Below, piece after piece: positions 7,830-10,727 of a stretch of 10,727 nucleotides of DNA (the stretch's first letter is position 1; the number at the start of each line of letters is the position of its first letter). Source of the stretch: an uncultured Bacteroides sp. (lineage in GTDB: Bacteria; Bacteroidota; Bacteroidia; Bacteroidales; Bacteroidaceae). The stretch covers positions 1 to 10,727 of the forward strand of contig CAJJYX010000113.1 in NCBI GenBank assembly GCA_905197435.1, given 5' to 3'. Made by a program: the position numbers and the translations under genes. The notes below the pieces were generated by a model. The model worked only from the letters and a program-made list of their open reading frames with translations, searched no databases and was not told where the DNA came from.

Positions 7830-7862
7830 CCTCTCGAATTTGAAACTTTAATATTGCAAGAA

Positions 7863-8129
7863 ATGAAGATTAAGGATGCTTATAAAGTACGTGAGATAGC
7901 CGGTGAGAATCTGGTGGTGGAGCAAGGCAAGTTGCAGTCGGACATGACGAAGGTTATTTCGCTCAACGGCACGGCAGTGCTGCTTTGGAATACACTGAAG
8001 GGTAGCGAATTCACCCTTGATGATGCCGCCGAGGTACTGGTGAAACAGTTCGGTATTGACCGCGAACGCGCCACGGCCGATGCCGCGAAATGGGTGGATG
8101 CACTGACGAAGTGCGGGGTGATTGCCTGA
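7863..8129 (+). CDS. PqqD-family small protein (RiPP recognition element fold)
   Basis: An 88-residue protein with the pattern of the PqqD family, a winged-helix peptide-binding fold used to present precursor peptides to modifying enzymes in RiPP pathways. The conserved track is visible: a strand pair ending in VISLNGTAVLLWNTLKG (residues about 30-46), then FTLDDAAEVLVKQFGIDRERATADAAKWVDAL, ending in a short CGVIA strand. The ATG at 7863-7865 is chosen because it begins the family alignment and sits just after the predicted promoter; an upstream in-frame TTG at 7794 lies before that promoter. No precursor peptide, radical SAM enzyme, asparagine-synthase-like cyclase or peptidase is adjacent. 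A MITE-like repeat starts four bases after the stop. The fold assignment is secure from pattern; a role in peptide modification is inferred. Confidence 0.88.
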   Translation: MKIKDAYKVREIAGENLVVEQGKLQSDMTKVISLNGTAVLLWNTLKGSEFTLDDAAEVLVKQFGIDRERATADAAKWVDALTKCGVIA

Positions 8130-8132
8130 GAG

Positions 8133-8273
8133 GTGTGTCAAAACTCTGCAGGCATATCATTTCATTCTGTCATGCAGAACGAGTGAAGTATCTCTTCTCC
8201 AGATCACAAAGAGAGTAGATTCTTCGCTTCGCTCTGAATGACAGAGTAAATAGTGAATTTTGTTTTGACACAC
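8133..8273. mobile_element. MITE-like inverted-repeat element, 141 bases
   Basis: The ends are a perfect 12-base inverted repeat: GTGTGTCAAAAC at 8133-8144 and GTTTTGACACAC at 8262-8273. Inside is a second, longer imperfect inverted pair, about 30 bases per arm: 8164-8193 (starting ATTCTGTCATGCAGAACGAG) and 8217-8246 (AGATTCTTCGCTTCGCTCTG then AATGACAGAG). From memory, the word CATTCTGAGCGAAGCGAAGAATCT and close variants occur as dispersed repeats in many bacterial genomes, including Bacteroides; this copy is a variant. It has no coding capacity and no clear target-site duplication. It could also end the PqqD-like transcript, as its hairpin follows the stop codon directly. Confidence 0.7.
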
Positions 8274-8288
8274 TTTTGTCATATATAT

Positions 8289-8367
8289 GCCTTCCTTCCG
8301 GCTCATATGCCTTTTCCCTCCGGTGTGAGCCTTCCCTTAGGAAAACTGTAATGAGCCTTTCCTTTGG
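8289..8367. repeat. Four pyrimidine-rich short repeats at 20-20-26 base spacing
   Basis: Four related words occur in one orientation: GCCTTCCTTCCGG (8289-8301), GCCTTTTCCCTCCGG (8309-8323), GCCTTCCCTTAGG (8329-8341) and GCCTTTCCTTTGG (8355-8367). The first two are preceded by AT, the last two by GA. The first three start exactly 20 bases apart, close to two helical turns, so a protein bound to each would sit on one face of the DNA. They lie just beyond the 3' end of the recombinase gene. Possible roles are arm-type recombinase sites or remnants of a tandem duplication. Confidence 0.5.
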
Positions 8368-8394
8368 TAAGCCGTAAATGTGTCGGAAACCCTG

Positions 8395-9723
8395 TTATGG
8401 CAAAATGGCCTTTTCCTTTTTCAACAGATGGACGAAGTCGGACATCAGTTCCTTGCTGGACGCTTTCATGTAGCGTTGGAACGCTTGGATGGAGCGGTGC
8501 CCGGAAAGGGACATCACATAGTTTATCGGATATCCGCGTTTATAAAGATTGGTCACACAGCTTCTCCGGGCCGTGTGGAAACTGATCATCTTGTATTTTG
8601 GTACCGTCACAATGGTGGTTTCCCCGCCGCGATACTCCTTGTGGGTGATGGTCTCGTCGATGTGGCACCGGGCGGCAAGGATCCGGATAATTTGGTTGGC
8701 CTTCATCTTGTTTATGACCGGGAAGCCGATTTGCTGGTAATGGTCTATCAGCGGGGCTATTTCTTTCAGTATCGGTATTTCCACCAGCTCATTTGTCTTT
8801 TTCTGGTACAGCGAAATGACTCCCTTCCTTATGGTGGCTTTGTTCAGCTGTTGGATGTCACTGATTCGTAATGCTGTATAGCAGGCAATGACAAACATGT
8901 CCCTGACTTCGCGCTCTTGGTCGTTTTCGGTTTTCACCTGAGACAGTTTGCGGATTTCCTTCTCCTGCAAATAAATCTGCTCGCTCGAGTCTGATGGTAA
9001 TGTAGTTTGAACTTTCAGGAAGTAATTGTTTGTCGTCATTTCATTGTCATAGGCGCGGTGCAGCAGATTTTTGATAACCTTCAATGTATTGATTATTGTA
9101 TTCTGCGTGTAGTGTTTCCCCGTTTTCCCGTACGTGCATCCGTAAAGATAATTCGTGAAGTCCATGAAGAACCGCTTGTTGAAGTCCTCAAACGACTCGA
9201 TGGGGACTTTCCGTTGCTTGTCGTAGTCTTCCAGACGCCCCAGGGCAGTGAGGTAGGTAGTCTTGGTGCTCCCAATGCCGCGACGCCCTTTCCGGTTGAT
9301 GCCTTTTTCGTAATCCTCCACCAGTCCTCTCAGGCAGGCTATCGGGTTTTGCAGAAGTTGCTCTTTCTGCTGGTTTTCCCTGACCACTTGCTGGATGATG
9401 GACGCCGACAGGTATTTCCCTCTGCTTGCCAGCAGGTCGTCCATCTCATGCAAGGCCATCACGAGGCTGTCGATTTGTTCGTTCACGTGTTTCAGCCTGA
9501 GCTTCTCGCGCAAGTTCAGGCGCCCCGACTGGTAGCACCGGTAGGTCTCGTGGTTCCAGTACTTCGGCTCTACGCGGAGCTTGGTGTACACCCTGATTCT
9601 TTTTTTATTGATGGTCGTCACAAGCATGATTTGTGTCAGCTTGTTTTCTTCCCGGACCTGCTTGAGGTTGAATCTCAGCTTCAGGCCCTTTTCTTCCTTC
9701 TTGTTCAATGAAAATTGTTTCAT
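8395..9723 (-). CDS. Tyrosine recombinase / site-specific integrase, complete
   Basis: A 442-residue site-specific DNA recombinase of the Bacteroides tyrosine recombinase type. An N-terminal arm-binding-like domain (about 15-100, with LRVEPKYWN typical of this group) is followed by a SAM-like core-binding domain (about 125-235) and the catalytic domain (about 250-435). All catalytic residues are visible: R286 in ACYTALRISDI, the beta-hairpin lysine K308 or K309 in YQKKTNE, H383-x-x-R386 in HTARR, H409 in LSGHRS and the nucleophile Y418 in FQRYMK. No frameshift or truncation is present. The ATG at 9721-9723 follows an A/T-rich leader; no good promoter was found for it. Related proteins drive either element integration or promoter inversion. 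No tRNA gene or other element genes are seen beside it, and a promoter-rich leader lies behind it, so inversion is at least as likely. Confidence 0.95.
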   Translation of the reverse strand: MKQFSLNKKEEKGLKLRFNLKQVREENKLTQIMLVTTINKKRIRVYTKLRVEPKYWNHETYRCYQSGRLNLREKLRLKHVNEQIDSLVMALHEMDDLLASRGKYLSASIIQQVVRENQQKEQLLQNPIACLRGLVEDYEKGINRKGRRGIGSTKTTYLTALGRLEDYDKQRKVPIESFEDFNKRFFMDFTNYLYGCTYGKTGKHYTQNTIINTLKVIKNLLHRAYDNEMTTNNYFLKVQTTLPSDSSEQIYLQEKEIRKLSQVKTENDQEREVRDMFVIACYTALRISDIQQLNKATIRKGVISLYQKKTNELVEIPILKEIAPLIDHYQQIGFPVINKMKANQIIRILAARCHIDETITHKEYRGGETTIVTVPKYKMISFHTARRSCVTNLYKRGYPINYVMSLSGHRSIQAFQRYMKASSKELMSDFVHLLKKEKAILP

Positions 9724-9752
9724 GATAATTATTACTTTATTTTGTTAAACAG

Positions 9753-9790
9753 GCAAAGACGGAGGTACGGATTGCCTTTTCCGCCTTTGC
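9753..9790. repeat. Local inverted repeat upstream of recombinase, third copy at 10438
   Basis: GCAAAGACGGA (9753-9763) and TCCGCCTTTGC (9780-9790) are inverted copies with one mismatch, separated by 16 bases. A third copy, GCAAAGGCGGA, is at 10438-10448; it is an exact 11-base inverted match to 9780-9790. Position next to a recombinase gene suggests binding sites or recombination sites, but chance cannot be excluded at this length. Confidence 0.4.
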
Positions 9791-9881
9791 TTTCCCTTTC
9801 GTTGTTCTGACGTATTTGTTTGTTTATCAGCGATTAATGAAAATGAACAACTTTCCTCCGTATTCAATAACTTATTTCGGG

Positions 9882-9892
9882 CATCTATGTTT
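9882..9892. repeat. Left copy of 11-base inverted repeat (CATCTATGTTT)
   Basis: It is an exact inverted match to AAACATAGATG at 10582-10592. Allowing one mismatch, the match extends to 14 bases (9882-9895 against 10579-10592). The pair brackets about 690 bases holding the plus-strand promoters at 10264 and 10494. Confidence 0.4.
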
Positions 9893-10263
9893 TCCCTCTT
9901 TTCCGGACGACCGGTGAAACGGTTGCCGATAGAGGGCGCGCCGATATGGAAAATGTGGAAAAGGTATGCATTGAAGGCGCAAAAGTAATCAGGCGGATGC
10001 AGGTTTCGGGTGTGTTTTTTCTTGAATTTTTTTCCACATGTCCTGTCTGCCGTTGGATGGCTGTTGTGAGGGGGGGATTGCGCTTTACCGGCCGCACCGT
10101 TGCCGGTTCTGTCTCTGGCCCGGGCGGATGTGCAAACTTTATCGGGCAGGTTGCCGCGGAAATATCAAAACTTCTTTGTGTTTTGGCTTACATGCAAAAA
10201 AATATGAAAATATTATATCTTTCACATTATTCTGTGCTTTGAACAAAAAAAACTTTTATTTTG

Positions 10264-10294
10264 TTTGTAGATGTCAAGAGAATCATTACCTTTG
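10264..10294 (+). promoter_or_regulatory. Strong Bacteroides-type promoter reading away from the recombinase
   Basis: TTTG at 10264-10267, then exactly 19 bases, then TACCTTTG at 10287-10294: a full match to TTTG-N19-TAnnTTTG. The predicted start is near 10301. The next large ORF begins only at 10685, so the transcript would carry a leader of about 380 bases or express the small ORF at 10351-10485. Confidence 0.75.
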
Positions 10295-10350
10295 ACTCGC
10301 AAAAGTATGTACTGCCGTTGTACTCATAGTAATATATGGTATGGCGCTTA

Positions 10351-10485
10351 ATGAGAACTAAAAACAGAGTATTTATGGTAGAAAGACATTTTACAACAGG
10401 ATGTAAAATTCGAGGCTCTCCCAGTGCATTGAATACTGCAAAGGCGGATTTCGTGGTTTTTTTATCAAAATATATAAAAAAATGA
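10351..10485 (+). CDS. Possible 44-residue basic peptide in the leader
   Basis: An ATG-to-TGA ORF of 44 codons lies 50 bases after the predicted start of the 10264-10294 promoter. The product (MRTKNRVFMVERHFTTGCKI...) is basic, with ten Lys/Arg residues, and has no membrane segment or known motif. A 14-codon ORF (10307-10351) ends in TAA overlapping this ATG as TAATG, which could couple their translation. There is no clear ribosome binding site. An 8-base perfect hairpin sits inside it (10388-10409), so the sequence may act as structured RNA rather than coding DNA. I am not confident it is translated. Confidence 0.25.
   Translation: MRTKNRVFMVERHFTTGCKIRGSPSALNTAKADFVVFLSKYIKK
10388..10409 (+). 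repeat. Small perfect hairpin in the leader
   Basis: ATTTTACA (10388-10395) pairs perfectly with TGTAAAAT (10402-10409) around a six-base loop ACAGGA. It is A/T-rich, has no U-run after it and is not a terminator. It lies within the predicted leader transcript. Confidence 0.45.
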
Positions 10486-10493
10486 CGATTTCT

Positions 10494-10524
10494 TTTGAAT
10501 TTAGGAAATTTAGTACTTATTTTG
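10494..10524 (+). promoter_or_regulatory. Second, weaker candidate promoter for the gene at 10685
   Basis: TTTG at 10494-10497 is followed after 19 bases by TTATTTTG (10517-10524), which differs from TAnnTTTG at one fixed position. A start near 10531 would leave a 150-base leader before the ORF at 10685, more normal than the distance from the upstream promoter. Confidence 0.4.
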
Positions 10525-10580
10525 CAGTCTGAAACATGGGGATGCAAGGGGCTTTACACCTTAATATATAGATGCTTTGG

Positions 10581-10611
10581 CAAACATAGATGTATAACCG
10601 CCTTTTTTAAA
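10581..10611 (-). promoter_or_regulatory. Weak candidate promoter facing the recombinase, overlapping an inverted repeat
   Basis: The minus strand carries TATGTTTG (CAAACATA at 10581-10588), an exact -7 match, with TTTA (TAAA at 10608-10611) 19 bases upstream in place of TTTG. It overlaps the right copy of the 11-base inverted repeat (10582-10592). If active, it would give a transcript antisense to the leader. Confidence 0.25.
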
Positions 10612-10684
10612 ATCTTGCAAATTCCCGTGGCAATAGGTAAGACAAAGGAAACGACTATTAATATTATTAACGACTAATTTTTTT

Positions 10685-10727
10685 ATGATTATGAAAATGG
10701 AAAAAGAAATGAAGTATGAAGCTCCGG
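10685..10727 (+). CDS. Start of a gene running off the right edge
   Basis: An ORF opens with ATG at 10685 and stays open to the last base; further in-frame ATGs are at 10691, 10697 and 10709. An in-frame TAA at 10676-10678 rules out an earlier start. The visible N terminus is MIMKMEKEMKYEAP. It has no signal peptide so far. Short Bacteroides proteins often begin with a Lys-rich start and a Tyr-x-x-Pro word like KYEAP, but too little is present for a family call. It lies downstream of both plus-strand promoters and is the likely target of any switch run by the recombinase. Confidence 0.55.
   Translation, partial: MIMKMEKEMKYEAP

Larger units (their letters stand above)
9724..10263. other. Intergenic region upstream of the recombinase, no supported gene
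   Basis: I see no convincing gene in these 540 bases. Short ORFs on both strands lack recognisable domains and translation signals. Visible structure: a local inverted repeat GCAAAGACGG (9753-9762) with CCGCCTTTGC (9781-9790); a word CATCTATGTTT (9882-9892) repeated inverted at 10582-10592; a G7 run at 10070-10076; and an abrupt drop in G+C content near 10165, after which the sequence is strongly A/T-rich. Confidence 0.6.

Noticed and set aside
8133..8367. CRISPR array
   Set aside because: The repeats are an inverted-repeat element followed by short, variable direct words. There are no constant repeats of 23-47 bases with unique spacers and no cas genes.
9007..9711. 234-codon plus-strand ORF antisense to the recombinase
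   Set aside because: It lies fully inside a recombinase gene with intact catalytic motifs, begins without a leader signal and shows no domain. It is a codon-bias shadow.
9946..10242. 98-codon plus-strand ORF through the G7 run, considered as a phase-variable gene
   Set aside because: The product has no domain, poor codon use and no ribosome binding site, and runs across the composition boundary. The G7 tract alone is not enough.
10047..10320. Nine-base direct repeat CTGCCGTTG at 10047-10055 and 10312-10320 as attachment sites
   Set aside because: A shared nine-base word is expected by chance in about a kilobase, and flanking bases do not match.
9967..10449. Ordered direct words TGCATTGAA ... 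GGCGGAT at 9967-9997 and 10425-10449
   Set aside because: The spacing differs (25 against 18 bases) and the bases between do not align well. Probably coincidence.
10227..10547. 106-codon minus-strand ORF opposite the leader
   Set aside because: It can only start at TTG, has no leader signal and overlaps promoter motifs on the other strand. A composition-driven frame is more likely, although I could not exclude a conserved gene.
10495..10677. 60-codon plus-strand ORF before the final gene
   Set aside because: It starts at a non-ATG codon within a promoter-like region and shows no domain.
8274..10727. tRNA gene as an integration target for the recombinase
   Set aside because: No cloverleaf or T-loop GTTCGAATC-like segment was recognised on either strand around the recombinase.

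Overview
The window looks like chromosomal DNA of a gut Bacteroides species. Three things point there: the 3' end of a gene closely matching Bacteroides heparin lyase I, several exact matches to the Bacteroides promoter pattern (TTTG, about 19 bases, TAnnTTTG), and A/T-rich leaders in place of strong Shine-Dalgarno sites. I cannot name the species.

Layout, left to right. (1) 2-469, plus strand: the C-terminal 155 codons of a heparin lyase I (PL13) gene cut by the window edge. It converges on, and overlaps by 31 bases, the last gene of an export operon. (2) 5369-439, minus strand: a four-gene envelope-spanning export operon of TolC-like outer-membrane channel, HlyD-like periplasmic adaptor and two ABC-2 type permeases. 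It has a near-perfect promoter at 5441-5471. No ATPase gene lies in the operon or elsewhere in the window. (3) 5472-5663: a short gap almost filled by a 152-base imperfect inverted repeat. (4) 7691-5664, minus strand: a two-gene operon of a PF14907-type nucleotidyltransferase and a single-pass membrane protein with a long coiled coil. (5) 7863-8129, plus strand: a divergently transcribed 88-residue PqqD-family protein. Both divergent genes have an exact TATCTTTG -7 box in a 171-base intergenic region. (6) 8133-8273: a 141-base MITE-like inverted repeat directly behind the PqqD gene, then four short pyrimidine-rich repeats at 20-20-26 spacing (8289-8367). (7) 9723-8395, minus strand: a complete tyrosine recombinase with all catalytic residues. 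(8) 9724-10684: about 960 bases with no convincing large gene. It changes abruptly from G+C-rich to A+T-rich near 10165, carries good promoters pointing away from the recombinase, and contains short inverted repeats. (9) 10685-10727, plus strand: the first codons of a gene that runs off the window.

How the parts may work together. The TolC-HlyD-permease genes would form one tripartite exporter, borrowing an ATPase or having it encoded elsewhere. The nucleotidyltransferase and PqqD-like protein belong to families that recur together near peptide-modification genes, but no precursor peptide or modifying enzyme is visible here. The recombinase next to a long promoter-bearing leader resembles Bacteroides loci where a tyrosine recombinase flips a promoter to switch surface genes on and off. 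That reading is a hypothesis, since the inverted repeats found are only 11 bases long.
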